A DNA stretch of 64,000 nucleotides from G963704535 sp963704535 (GTDB taxonomy: Bacteria > Chloroflexota > Chloroflexia > Chloroflexales > Roseiflexaceae). The notes under the pieces are model-generated. The model did no database searches, was not told the DNA's origin, and saw only the letters and a list, made by a program, of their open reading frames with translations. The stretch is taken from positions 5,642,001 through 5,706,000 of the forward strand of contig OY969916.1 in assembly GCA_963704535.1 (NCBI GenBank), read 5' to 3'. Within the stretch, counting starts at the first letter, position 1, and each line of letters starts with the position of its first letter. A program made the position numbers and the translations under genes. Shown piece by piece: positions 25,239-33,460 of the stretch.

Positions 25239-26723
25239 ATGAGACGAATCGCCTACCTCAGCCCACTGAACCCCGCCCCATCAGGCATCTCCGATTATAG
25301 CGAGGAGTTGCTGCCATACCTGGCGCAGTACGCCGAGATCACCCTGTATGTCGAGGAGGGGCTGCGGCCCAGCAACCAGGAGCTGGCACGGCACCTGGAG
25401 TTGCGCCCAGCCGGCCGGCTGGAGCGCGACCAGCGGCGGCGGCCCTACGATGCGATCGTGTACCATATGGGCAACAGCCCCGTCCACGCCTGGATCTGGC
25501 GGGCGCTCCAGCGGCTGCCGGGGGTGGTTGTGCTGCACGAGTTTGTGCTGCACCACTTTATGCTCAACTACGCCGCGACAGTGTGCCGCGATGTGAAGGG
25601 CTACCGGGCCGAGGCGGCGGCGCGCTATGGCGCGGAGGGCGAGCGGGTCGCCAATCTGATGCTGCACGGGCGCTTCACCGAGGCGGCGTTCGAGATGCCG
25701 TTCTGTGAGGGCGTGCTGGACGCGGCCGATGGGCTGATTGCCCACAGCCGCTATGTGCTGGATCGTGTTGCGGCGCTGCGTCCCGGCCTGGCGGTGGCGC
25801 ATGTGCCGATGGGCGTGCCGCTGCCGCCGCCGCTTGGGCGCGGCGAGGCGCGGGCGCGCGTGGGTCTGCCGCCTGCCGCCCCGGTTTTGGCGTCGTTCGG
25901 CCATATCAACCCCTGGAAGCGGCTGGAGCCGGCGCTGCGGGCCATCGCGGCGCTGCGGGCCGAGTACCCTGATCTGCACTACCTGCTGGTGGGCAGCGTC
26001 TCGCCGAACTATGATGTACGGGCGGTGGTGGCCCGCGCGGGTCTCGACGCGGCCGTGACCGTGACCGGCTACGTCGATCGCGATTCGTTCGAGGGCTATG
26101 TCGCCGCCGCCGACATCTGCCTGAACTTGCGCCACCCGACCGCCGGCGAGACCTCGGCCAGCCTGCTGCGGTTGCTCGGCGCCGGCCGGCCGACGCTGGT
26201 CACGGCCAGCGGCTCGTTCGCCGAGCTACCCTCCGGCATCGCCGCGCAGGTCGACCCGGACGCCAGCGAGGGCGACTTGATTCTGGCCTACTGCCGGCTG
26301 CTGCTAGCGCGGCCCGACCTAGCTGCGGCAATGGGTGCGAGCGCGCGGGCGTACGTGGCGCGCGAGCACACGCTCGACAGCGCCGCCGCCGGCTACCTGC
26401 GCTTTCTGGCGGCGCGCTACGGCTGGGGCGAGCTGCGTAGGCTGCGGGCGGAGCCGCTGTGGGAGCCGAGAACCCAGAACAAAGAACAAAGAACAAAGCT
26501 TGTCCTGAGCGAAGTCGAAGGGAACAAAGAGCAACCTGTTGGGCATCAGGGATCTGTAAGGCAAGCGGCCCATCCTCCATCCTCCATCCTCCATCCTCAT
26601 TCAGCGGCGGTGGCCGGCGCGCTGGCCGGGATGGGCGCGACCGAGGATGATGCGCCGCTGCTGGAGGGCACCGCGCGGGCGATGAACGAGCTGTTTGGCG
26701 AGAAGCCGGGGGAGCGTGGCTAG
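25239..26723 (+). CDS. Group 1 glycosyltransferase carrying an in-frame repeat insertion
   Basis: A 494-residue GT4-like enzyme from ATG 25239, behind GAGGAA. The N-terminal Rossmann half starts RRIAYLSPLNPAPSGISDYS; the donor half has ASFGHINPWKRLEPALRA, DLHYLLVGSVSPNYD and TGYVDRDSFEGYVAAADICL, and the GT-B nucleotide-sugar site HPTAGETSASLLRLLGAGRP. The acceptor is unknown. Near residue 410 the fold ends and a stretch made of dispersed genome repeats is translated (TQNKEQRTKLVLSEVEGNKE, then HPPSSILHPHS), after which about 40 residues continue to the stop. The insert lies beyond the catalytic domains, so the enzyme may still work. Confidence 0.87.
   Translation: MRRIAYLSPLNPAPSGISDYSEELLPYLAQYAEITLYVEEGLRPSNQELARHLELRPAGRLERDQRRRPYDAIVYHMGNSPVHAWIWRALQRLPGVVVLHEFVLHHFMLNYAATVCRDVKGYRAEAAARYGAEGERVANLMLHGRFTEAAFEMPFCEGVLDAADGLIAHSRYVLDRVAALRPGLAVAHVPMGVPLPPPLGRGEARARVGLPPAAPVLASFGHINPWKRLEPALRAIAALRAEYPDLHYLLVGSVSPNYDVRAVVARAGLDAAVTVTGYVDRDSFEGYVAAADICLNLRHPTAGETSASLLRLLGAGRPTLVTASGSFAELPSGIAAQVDPDASEGDLILAYCRLLLARPDLAAAMGASARAYVAREHTLDSAAAGYLRFLAARYGWGELRRLRAEPLWEPRTQNKEQRTKLVLSEVEGNKEQPVGHQGSVRQAAHPPSSILHPHSAAVAGALAGMGATEDDAPLLEGTARAMNELFGEKPGERG
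26468..26600. repeat. Dispersed repeats inside the glycosyltransferase frame
   Basis: Contains GAACAAAGAACAAAGAAC (type F) at 26477-26496, a TGTCCTGAGCGAAGTCGAAG element at 26501-26520, and a CATCCTCCATCCTCC run (type K) at 26571-26600. All three families occur elsewhere in intergenic DNA of this window, yet here they keep the frame open. Confidence 0.85.
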
Positions 26724-27172
26724 GGCGTGGCCAGCAGTTGCTCCTCCGTCAGCGGCAGGTTGTGCCCCTGCCACAGCCGCTCGGCCCCCGGCTCGTCGCG
26801 CCTATCCCAGTAGATCTCAAGACCGTTGCCGTCGGGGTCGCTGAAGTAGAGCGCCCAACTGATCTGGTGATCGACCATGGCGACCAGGGTGCCGGCCCCG
26901 GTCAGGGCGCGATAGGCCTCGGCGAGCGAGTGGCAGTCGGGGACCTCGAAGGCGACGTGGTAGAGGCCGGTGCCGTGGTCATGCGGCCGCGGCGCGCCAA
27001 GCCCGACGTTCTGCAGTGCGATCTCGTGGTGGAAGTCACCGCCGCTCAGGAAGGCGTAGTGCTCGCCGACGCGCTCGACCAACCTCAGATTGAAGAAGCG
27101 GGTATAGAATGTGATCGCGTGGTCGAGGTCGCGAACTTTCAGGTGTGCGTGGCCGATCCTGGTCTGGTACAT
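26720..27172 (-). CDS. VOC family protein (glyoxalase/extradiol dioxygenase-like)
   Basis: A 150-residue protein from ATG 27172, behind AAAAGGAG. Two beta-alpha-beta-beta-beta modules are seen: IGHAHLKVRDLDHAITFYTR with HHEIALQN, and GLYHVAFEVPDCHSLAEAYR ending in LYFSDPDGNGLEIYWDR. The histidines and final Glu (LEIYWD) suit a divalent metal site. The pattern is near catechol-2,3-dioxygenase-like single-domain proteins, but the reaction is not certain. It converges with the glycosyltransferase, sharing the last four bases. Confidence 0.85.
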   Translation of the reverse strand: MYQTRIGHAHLKVRDLDHAITFYTRFFNLRLVERVGEHYAFLSGGDFHHEIALQNVGLGAPRPHDHGTGLYHVAFEVPDCHSLAEAYRALTGAGTLVAMVDHQISWALYFSDPDGNGLEIYWDRRDEPGAERLWQGHNLPLTEEQLLATP

Positions 27173-27184
27173 GGTGGGTGCTCC

Positions 27185-27270
27185 TTTTAGAACCGAGAAC
27201 AAAGAACAAAGAATAAAGAACAAATGCTGCAATATCGGCTTTGTTCTCTGTTCTTTGTTCTTTGTTCTTA
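27185..27270. repeat. GAACAAA repeat with inverted copy
   Basis: GAACAAAGAACAAAGAATAAAGAAC on one side and TTTGTTCTCTGTTCTTTGTTC on the other form a hairpin between the VOC and OsmC genes; its right edge touches the OsmC stop codon. Same family as 26477 and 51620-51664. Confidence 0.8.
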
Positions 27271-27690
27271 CGCCTCGACCTGGTCGTTGATCTTGATCGT
27301 CCCGGTCAGGGTGCGGTGGACCGGGCACTTGCCGGCGATCTCGGCGAGGCGGGCGCGCTGGGTGTCGTCGAGGTCGCCGCGGAACGTGAGGCGCCGCTCG
27401 ATCACGTCGATCTGGACCGGCTTTTGCTCGCACTCCTCGCAGTCGCGAACATGGTCACGGCGGTGGCTCAGGCGTACCTCGACCGTCTCCAGCGGCCAGC
27501 CCTTGCGGCGGGCGTAGAGCTGGATCGTCATCGACGTGCAGGCGCCCAACGCGGCCAGCAGCAGCTCGTACGGGTCGGGGCCGGCGTCGTCGCCGCCGGC
27601 ATCGGCGGGCTCGTCGGCGTAGAACGTGTGGGGACCGGCGGCGATCTCCTGGCGCAAGTTGTCCAGGCTACGGACTATCACTTCGGCCAT
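27268..27690 (-). CDS. OsmC-family protein
   Basis: A 140-residue protein of the OsmC/Ohr fold. GPDPYELLLAALGACTSMTI holds the first redox cysteine on the central helix; the second is in EIAGKCPVHRTL, the usual KCPVHRTL pattern of the YhfA/OsmC subgroup. The thiol pair reduces organic hydroperoxides. An extra CEEC motif occurs in the loop near residue 84. It lies upstream of the VOC gene on the same strand. The upstream gap 27691-28044 holds only a CATCCTCCATCC run (27803-27838) and the ssb leader. Confidence 0.88.
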   Translation of the reverse strand: MAEVIVRSLDNLRQEIAAGPHTFYADEPADAGGDDAGPDPYELLLAALGACTSMTIQLYARRKGWPLETVEVRLSHRRDHVRDCEECEQKPVQIDVIERRLTFRGDLDDTQRARLAEIAGKCPVHRTLTGTIKINDQVEA

Positions 27691-28044
27691 AGTCTACTCC
27701 TCATTTACGTGATGCATGATAGCCACGGAGGGCCTGCCTTACAGGTTCTTAGTTCTTCGTGGTTCGGTGGCGGGGCGTATGCAATACGCCCTTACGTGCT
27801 CTGGCTCCATCTTCCATCCTCCATCCTCCATCCTCATCCCCGCCCGGCGTAGGCATTATACGAGAGCCGTGAGCGGCGAGCAACATATCTTGACGCGGTG
27901 AAACATTCATGCTCATTATGCGCCCATGACGTGACACTGCGCGAAAGGAGTGCCGTTTGGGCGAAGAACGACCAGCGAGCGTTGGTACGCGTTACGTAGG
28001 GCTGAGCGGGACGAATTTGTACTGAAAACACGAGGAGGCAAGCC

Positions 28045-28584
28045 ATGGCGAAGGACCTGAACAAAGTAATGCTCACTGGATACCTGGGGGCCGACCCGGA
28101 GATGCGCTACACGCCGCAGGGTAGTGCGGTGACGACATTCCGCGTCGCCTCCGGTCGCGCTTGGAAGTCTGCCGACGGCACGCAGCACGACGACACCGAG
28201 TGGTTCCGGGTGGTCTCCTGGGACAAGCTGGCCGAGATCTGCAACCAGTACCTCACCAAGGGCACCCGCGTCTACATCGAGGGTCGCCTCCAGACGCGCA
28301 AGTGGCAGGACAAGGAGACTGGGCAGGACCGCTATCTGACCGAGGTGATCGCGCAGGACATGATCATCCTGTCGAGCCGCAATGACCGCCCGGCCCCAGC
28401 CGCCGACTTCGAGGCGCCGGTCGATGACGAGGCGCCCGCCCCGCCGAGCCGCCGCCCGGCCAGCCCTCCGGCTCCGTCGCGGCCAGCCGCCGGCAACGGC
28501 GGCACCCGCCCCGCGCCCGCCCGCTCGGCACCGGCGCGGAACGTGCCCCAAGCGATCGACAACGACGAGGATCTGCCGTTCTAA
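28045..28584 (+). CDS. ssb: Single-stranded DNA-binding protein
   Basis: A 179-residue SSB. The OB fold spans residues 4-110 (LNKVMLTGYLGADPEMRYTP, then FRVASGRAWKSADG, EWFRVVSWDKLAEIC and GTRVYIEGRLQTRKW). A Pro/Ala-rich linker leads to the acidic tip DNDEDLPF that recruits repair and replication proteins. It binds single-stranded DNA as a tetramer. GAGGAGG is seven bases upstream. It appears to be a single-gene unit closed by a terminator. Confidence 0.96.
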   Translation: MAKDLNKVMLTGYLGADPEMRYTPQGSAVTTFRVASGRAWKSADGTQHDDTEWFRVVSWDKLAEICNQYLTKGTRVYIEGRLQTRKWQDKETGQDRYLTEVIAQDMIILSSRNDRPAPAADFEAPVDDEAPAPPSRRPASPPAPSRPAAGNGGTRPAPARSAPARNVPQAIDNDEDLPF

Positions 28585-28604
28585 TCGCTTTCCGATAGGC
28601 ACGC

Positions 28605-28641
28605 AAAGACACCGGCTAGCTGCATGCTGCCGGTGTCTTTT
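28605..28641 (+). terminator. Rho-independent terminator of ssb
   Basis: A 12-bp stem (AAAGACACCGGC at 28605-28616 with 28628-28639) followed by a short T run, 20 bases after the ssb stop. Confidence 0.8.
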
Positions 28642-28857
28642 CGTGTCATTAGTCGATCTCCAGAATCCGAGAGTGGAAGCCCAGGCTCGTGCGCCCCGCA
28701 AATTCAGGGCATCATTGATGATTTATTTCGTCCGATCTCTGTCTCCGGCCTCCATGTCACACTCCTTCTCACCAAGCTGCATCTCATTTAGGAGCCACCA
28801 TAAATTCGTTCCCAAAGGTGTTCTACGTCTGGATTGCTCATGTTTCATGTTTACGTT

Positions 28858-30186
28858 TCACGGAGTTGAACTGATCGGCCCCTCGCAGATCAGCACTGCC
28901 GGCTGGCCGGCGACCTGGGTCAGCACGACGACCAGCGGGCGCGCGCCGGCGCCGGAGAGCTTGCGGGCCAGGGCGTCGGTGTCCAGCGGTGAGCCGCGCT
29001 TCTTGACGGTGATGGCGCCGGCGTCGAGCTGGCGCAGGCGTGCCCGCAGCCGCTTCAGGCTGAACGGCAGCCACTCGAGCACGCGCCAGCAGCGCGCGAA
29101 TGGCGTGGCGACGTGGTGATCGGCGGTGAGATAGGCGATCGACGGGTCGAGCTGCGCCGCGCCGAGCTGGGCGGCCAGCGTGGCGACGACGTGGGCGCGG
29201 ATCACGGCCGGGTCCGGCTCGTAGAGGTAGGCGCCTGGGGCTGTGAGTGGTGGTGTAGGCTGAATTGAAAATTGAGAATTGAGAATTGAGAAGACTGATG
29301 CGTGAAACGTGAAATGTGAAACGTGGTGCGTGTTGCGTGGTGCGTGTTGCGTCGTCGGTGGTTGGCCGTCGGTGGTCGGTGGTTGGCGGTCGGTGGTCGT
29401 GAGCAGCGTGGCCCGGCGCCCTGGCGTGGCCAGTGGCCCAAACCAGAGCAGCGCCTCCTTTAGTTCGCCGTCCACCGAGATAAACTCGACCTCGATGGAC
29501 TCTCCTGAGCCTGTCGAAGGGTCATCGAGTGCGGCCAGCTCCTCGTCGGCGACGCCGGGGGCGACCTTGACGCCGATCGCCGGGATTTGCCGGCGCCAGC
29601 GCCTGACCAGCGCCACCGGGGGCTGGTAGTCGGCCAGGGCGAAGACGCGCCGGCCGGCGCTGCGGCGGGCCGGGTCGAAGAAGATCGCGGCGGTGGCGGG
29701 CGGCGGGGTGTCCTCAAGATCGGCCTGGAGCAAGCTGATCCGCTCGGCGACACCGTAGGCCCGGGCGTTGGCGGCGGCGATTGCCAGCCGCAGCGGGTCG
29801 CGGTCGACCGCCGCGACCTGGGCGACCTGGGCCAGCGCCAGCGCGTCGCCGCCGATGCCGCAGGCCAGGTCGGCGATGGCGCCGGGGGACTGCTGGAGGA
29901 ACCGCGCGTAGCGCCCGGCGCGGTAGGTGGCGATCGTCTCGCTGGAGGCCTGCTCCAGCGCCTCGCGGGTGAAGTACATGAACTCGGCGCGCGAGAACTT
30001 GGGCCTGGCGCGGCGGCGCAGCAACGCGGTCTCGTAGGCGGCCGCCGCGCGCTCGGGCGTGGCGCGGCGGCGCAGGGCCTCAAGCGTGCGCAGCCGCGCC
30101 GCCTCGGCCAGGTCGCTCCGCATCGCCTCGGCCAGCAGCGCCTGGCCGGCGTCGGTCAGCAGCCAGTTGAATGTCTCGATATCCAA
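28858..30186 (-). CDS. SAM-dependent methyltransferase with THUMP-like C-terminal domain, carrying repeat insertion
   Basis: A 442-residue protein. Residues 1-90 are helical, then the Rossmann-like methyltransferase: IADLACGIGGDALALAQ (SAM-binding), AVDRDPLRLAIAAANARAYG and AAIFFDPARR. The C-terminus (VLEWLPFSLKRLRARLRQLD, ITVKKRGSPLDTDALARKL) is the Thump_like domain of this bacterial family. Around residues 260-310 genome repeats are translated in frame (RQPPTTDGQPPTTQ, HVSHFTFHASVFSILNSQFS) between the two domains; a further short element gives DDPSTGSGES at about residue 222. Without the inserts the size would fit the family (about 390). Confidence 0.83.
   Translation of the reverse strand: MDIETFNWLLTDAGQALLAEAMRSDLAEAARLRTLEALRRRATPERAAAAYETALLRRRARPKFSRAEFMYFTREALEQASSETIATYRAGRYARFLQQSPGAIADLACGIGGDALALAQVAQVAAVDRDPLRLAIAAANARAYGVAERISLLQADLEDTPPPATAAIFFDPARRSAGRRVFALADYQPPVALVRRWRRQIPAIGVKVAPGVADEELAALDDPSTGSGESIEVEFISVDGELKEALLWFGPLATPGRRATLLTTTDRQPPTTDGQPPTTQHAPRNTHHVSHFTFHASVFSILNSQFSIQPTPPLTAPGAYLYEPDPAVIRAHVVATLAAQLGAAQLDPSIAYLTADHHVATPFARCWRVLEWLPFSLKRLRARLRQLDAGAITVKKRGSPLDTDALARKLSGAGARPLVVVLTQVAGQPAVLICEGPISSTP
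29260..29400. repeat. Mosaic of three repeat families inside the methyltransferase
   Basis: Type H AATTGAGAATTGAGAATTG (29272-29290 region), type D GTGAAACGTGAAATGTGAAACG (29301-29323, given in parts as GTGAAACG units) and type G GGTCGGTGGTTGGC units (29354-29400). Each family is also found in intergenic positions. All are open in the coding frame. Confidence 0.85.
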
Positions 30187-30189
30187 ATT

Positions 30190-30250
30190 GCTTGCGAAGG
30201 GCTGGGAGGGTTTAAGGGCGGGCTGCCCGCTCTTAAACCCTCTCTTTGGT
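30190..30250. repeat. Type I palindromic repeat
   Basis: GGGAGGGTTTAAGGGCGGGC and its inverse GCCCGCTCTTAAACCCTCTC form a near-perfect palindrome between the exporter and methyltransferase genes. Related copies are at 35938, 36013, 58530 and 63538. Confidence 0.75.
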
Positions 30251-30255
30251 TGGCA

Positions 30256-31185
30256 TTATTTGCAGCGAGTTTCGTTGAGTTCGATCGCCGGCGCCGGGCG
30301 GCCGATGCTGCCCAGCTTCACGATGCCGTTGGCCAGCAGAATCCCGACGATCACCAGCCCCAGGCCGAGGATCGCGTCGGAGGTGATCTGCTCGCGCAGA
30401 TACAATGCCCCGTAGACCAGCGCGAAGGGCGGCAGCAGGTAGGTGACCATGGAGGTGCGCGTCGCGCCGATCCGCTCCATCAGCCAGTACAGCAGGATGT
30501 AAGCGAACGAGGTGCCCAGGACCGCCAGCGCCAGCACCGCCCCGATCGCCTCGGCCGAGGGCAGCGGCGATGGGATGCCGTGCCGCAGCAGCGCGATCGG
30601 CGTGATCGCTAGCGCGCCGGTGAGCAATTGCCCGGTCGCCGGCACCAGCGCCGGCATCCCGCGAAAGGCCCGACGACCGTAGATGCCGGCGATCCCGTAG
30701 CAGAGCGCGGCGCCTAGCACGGCGAACTGGGCCTGGGTGTCGGCCCTGCTCAGGTCCAGGTTCTTGATGCCGACCGCCACGATCACGCCAACGAAGCCCA
30801 CCCCGACGCCCAGCAGCCGCAGGCCGCTCAGTCGCTCCTCGCGCGTCCAGACGTAGGTCAGCAGCACCGAGAACAGCGGCGTCGTCCCGTTCAGGATGGC
30901 GGCCATCCCGCTGGGGATCGACAGCTCACCCCAGGTGATCAGCAGGTACGGCAGCACCAGGCCGACGGTGCCGAGAAAGGTCAGGTCGAGCCAGGCGCGC
31001 GGCCGGGTGGGCAGGCGCTGCCCACGCGCGTACAGAACCACCAGCAGGATCAGCGCGGCGACGACCAGCCGCAAAGCGACCAGCGTTTCGGGCGGCATCT
31101 CCGCCACGCCGATCTTAATAAACAGAAACGAGGCGCCCCACAGCGCGCCGAGCAGCAGGAGGACGCCCAGGTACCGTGTTTGCAT
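30256..31185 (-). CDS. EamA/DMT-family transporter
   Basis: A 309-residue inner membrane protein from ATG 31185 with ten predicted helices in two EamA repeats: LGALWGASFLFIKIGVAEMP in the first and LCYGIAGIYGRRAFRGM, then LYWLMERIGATRTSMVTYLL in the second. Typical of the RhaT/YdcZ-like drug and metabolite exporters; the substrate is unknown. Length and frame are normal. The last residues run close to the type I repeat. Confidence 0.88.
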   Translation of the reverse strand: MQTRYLGVLLLLGALWGASFLFIKIGVAEMPPETLVALRLVVAALILLVVLYARGQRLPTRPRAWLDLTFLGTVGLVLPYLLITWGELSIPSGMAAILNGTTPLFSVLLTYVWTREERLSGLRLLGVGVGFVGVIVAVGIKNLDLSRADTQAQFAVLGAALCYGIAGIYGRRAFRGMPALVPATGQLLTGALAITPIALLRHGIPSPLPSAEAIGAVLALAVLGTSFAYILLYWLMERIGATRTSMVTYLLPPFALVYGALYLREQITSDAILGLGLVIVGILLANGIVKLGSIGRPAPAIELNETRCK

Positions 31186-31355
31186 AGCAGTGTTTCCCCA
31201 CAAAAAGATACGGTCGACCGCCCCTTCGATCTGCTCAGGGCGAGCGACCGTTGACCGAGATCACCAGAGAGTGTTGGGTTGAACGCTAGTTTCTGAGTGA
31301 AATATTACCAGAAAATAACTTTTTTTGGTTCAGTCTTATGGAGGAAAAACGAGGG

Positions 31356-31901
31356 CTATTTGATCTCGGTAAAGGGCATTCCCAACGCGTCCAACGCGAT
31401 GTTGTTGAGCTGATCGATGATCTGAGCCCGTTCCGCCCCATTATTCGTGCCATACCTGCGCGCGGCCGTGATATTCTCGCCGAGCCGAGTTTGATGCACC
31501 AGCGCTTCACTGTAGCGCGGATGCTCCGCCCCCAGGCGACGTAGCAACTCCTCCATCGCGATCTCATAGGGGCTGTAAATGTCGTGCTGCCGGTGAGGGG
31601 CGCGCTTGGGGGGAAGTGGTGGTTCCGGCGGCAGGCTCGACTGGAGTTGTTCGGCAAACGCGCGCAGCCCGGGGTTGCCGGGATTCTCGGCCCGCGCCCC
31701 GGCGACCAACTCCTCGATGCGTTCTTTCTGGATCGCCCAGCGAATCAGCTTAAAGATCGCGTCGCGCCGATTGGTTTCGCCCGCGATATCCTCTAGGTTC
31801 GCGCCGAGCTTGAAGTAGACCAGCGTTTTCAGGTCTTCCAGATTGAACGCGCTGAGGAGCGCGTCGCGGAGCTGCTCCTGCTGTGCGGCGGTGAGGTTCA
31901 A
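31356..31901 (-). CDS. EAD1 (effector-associated domain 1) adaptor protein
   Basis: About 181 residues if translation starts at TTG 31901, behind AGGAGA; the open frame goes to 32000 but that part is repeat DNA. Residues 1-85 match EAD1 (LTAAQQEQLRDALLSAFNLE, then LANLEDIAGETNRRD and LIRWAIQKERIEELVAGARAEN, quoted in part), a death-like adaptor fold of bacterial conflict systems that recruits effectors by homotypic binding. After a Pro-rich linker, the C-terminal third (EELLRRLGAEHPRYSEALVH, ENITAARRYG, ERAQIIDQLNNIALDALGMP) is a helical module I have seen with NACHT/TPR-type proteins in Chloroflexota. No effector gene is adjacent. Confidence 0.72.
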   Translation of the reverse strand: MNLTAAQQEQLRDALLSAFNLEDLKTLVYFKLGANLEDIAGETNRRDAIFKLIRWAIQKERIEELVAGARAENPGNPGLRAFAEQLQSSLPPEPPLPPKRAPHRQHDIYSPYEIAMEELLRRLGAEHPRYSEALVHQTRLGENITAARRYGTNNGAERAQIIDQLNNIALDALGMPFTEIK

Positions 31902-31957
31902 GGTGTTACTCTCCTGTATCTCAGCGTTGCTTTCTACAGCATCCCTACCGGAATTAG

Positions 31958-32005
31958 AAAAGGGGGTGTGGGGGAAGCCCCCGCAGAAAAGCCCACCCAC
32001 TTTCC
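31958..32005. repeat. Type A palindromic repeat
   Basis: AGAAAAGGGGGTGTGGGGGAAGCCCCCGC and the closing CCACTTTCC arm, upstream of the EAD1 gene. As at 15436 it is followed by AGGAATGCTATA (32013-32024). Confidence 0.7.
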
Positions 32006-32088
32006 AAATGATTTAGGAATGCTATAGTATGAACGGATCTACGCCTCATTTTGAACTGTGCGTAGTCGAGCGCTCGGTGATCGTGCGG

Positions 32089-32409
32089 TCAGATATCTTC
32101 GAGCCGGACAACGTCGATCACCGGCTCCTCGTACGGATGCACTCGCCGGACGGCCTCCACGACGACCTTTGCCTGTTCGGCCGGGCAGCGCAGCTCTATT
32201 TTCACTTGAGCGACGCGCGTCACCTGGCCGACCTGGCCGATCGCCGGGTGCGCGCCCGGCTCAGTTCGCCAGTTGCCCTGCCCGCCGGTGATAAAGGCGC
32301 AGTGGGTGTAGTTGCCGATGGCCCCGGCGCCGGCGGCAGCGGCAGCGGCAATCACCGCAGTAATCACGCGCTCATCGTCGGGGCAGAAGACAAACAGCTT
32401 GAACCGCAT
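32089..32409 (-). CDS. NIF3/CutA-like small domain protein (YqfO insert type)
   Basis: A 106-residue protein matching the free-standing form of the YqfO/NIF3 insert, a CutA-like ferredoxin fold. Markers are FKLFVFCPDDERVITAVIAA, GAGAIGNYTHCAFITGGQG, AHPAIGQVGQV and the end VRRVHPYEEPVIDVVRLEDI. The function is not established; it may bind metal through the HPYEEP motif. It follows the acetyltransferase gene by eight bases, so the two are probably one operon. Confidence 0.8.
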   Translation of the reverse strand: MRFKLFVFCPDDERVITAVIAAAAAAGAGAIGNYTHCAFITGGQGNWRTEPGAHPAIGQVGQVTRVAQVKIELRCPAEQAKVVVEAVRRVHPYEEPVIDVVRLEDI

Positions 32410-32417
32410 AGCATCCC

Positions 32418-33266
32418 CTATCCGAGCGCGAAGCTCGCCTGCCCGAACAGCAGGGCACGCCGGCCTGGCGCGGCGCTGCCGCCCCGGCGCATGTGGCGCA
32501 GCACGCGCTGCGGGCTAAAGCCATAGCTCATCAGCAATGGTGCGGCGGTCGCGTTTGTGCCGGGGACGATCACCGTCGGCGTGCTCTCGTACTGGAGCGG
32601 CAGCGCGGCGGCGAGCAGGGCCTCGGCGTCCTCGGCGGTGCGGGCGGCCCAGGGGCCGAGCAGGCGGCGCTGGGCGAACAGGTAGCCGGCGATCAGCCCG
32701 GCCGCGTCGTGGGCGATGAACGCGCGGTCGGGCAGGTCGGCCAGGAACGACTCGAACACCGCCGGGCGCTGGGCGCCAAAGATCGGCGCGTCGAACTCGA
32801 CCAGCGCCGCGAGGTCTGGCGGGCGCAGCCGGCGCACGCGCTCCGGCACGCGCGGGCGCAGCGCGCAGTCGTCCTGGAGGAACATCAGCGACTTGGCGTC
32901 ATCCTGGAAGCCGCAGCGCTCGTACAGCGGCGCGCCGGCCTCGGTCGCGTCGAGCAGGGCCGCCGGGCAGCCGCGCCCGTCCAACCAGGCCAGCAGCCGC
33001 TCCATCAGCGCCAGCCCGACGCCCCGGCGCTGGACCTGGGGATGCACCGACATCATGCCGACATAGGCGAACGGGCCATAGTCGATCGCGCCGACCACTC
33101 CGACCGGCTCTCCATCGAGCGCGGCCAGCAGCCAGCCATCCGGCTGGAGCGCCAGGTAGCGCCCAAGCTCCCGGCGGCGACTGGCCGGCGGCTGGTACGC
33201 GGCGGTGACGACCTCGTTGGCGGCGTCAAGATCTGCTTCGGTCATAATGCGAATGGTGAGCGTCAT
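32418..33266 (-). CDS. GNAT acetyltransferase with extended C-terminus
   Basis: About 282 residues from ATG 33266. The first 130 are a GNAT domain: GVVGAIDYGPFAYVGMMSVH, then PQVQRRGVGLALMERLLAWL (acetyl-CoA loop RRGVG) and AGAPLYERCGF. The second half (AALVEFDAPIFGAQRPAVFE, AGYLFAQRRLLGPWAARTAE) is the GNAT-like domain that forms a pair with the first in COG0454/DUF5645-type proteins. Substrate unknown. It lies directly upstream of the NIF3-like gene. Confidence 0.83.
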   Translation of the reverse strand: MTLTIRIMTEADLDAANEVVTAAYQPPASRRRELGRYLALQPDGWLLAALDGEPVGVVGAIDYGPFAYVGMMSVHPQVQRRGVGLALMERLLAWLDGRGCPAALLDATEAGAPLYERCGFQDDAKSLMFLQDDCALRPRVPERVRRLRPPDLAALVEFDAPIFGAQRPAVFESFLADLPDRAFIAHDAAGLIAGYLFAQRRLLGPWAARTAEDAEALLAAALPLQYESTPTVIVPGTNATAAPLLMSYGFSPQRVLRHMRRGGSAAPGRRALLFGQASFALG

Positions 33267-33309
33267 AGCACCTGGCTCTTTCATGCCCTGCTGGGAGACG
33301 GCTTGCAAC

Positions 33310-33392
33310 GTCTATCGCTGGAGATTCGTGGTGGAAAGGGATTCTTGAGGAGAATTTCTCCTCAAACTCCCCTTTCAAACCAGCGTTGTCGA
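33310..33392. repeat. Type B palindromic element, diverged
   Basis: Contains GTGGTGGAAAGGGATTCTTG, GAGGAGAATTTCTCCTC and the end CCCCTTTCAAACCAGC. The inner palindrome differs from other copies (A/T centre) but remains perfectly paired, a sign that the fold is kept. Confidence 0.7.
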
Positions 33393-33460
33393 GGGCCAGT
33401 ATACCCTATGTTTTGTGACGCAGCTTGAGTATCAAGAGGCGACATTTCAGCTTCGACTTC

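Noticed and set aside
32029..32526. Plus-strand frame of 165 codons after the type A repeat at 31958
   Set aside because: Antisense to the NIF3-like and acetyltransferase genes, with repeat-derived start and no protein-like pattern.
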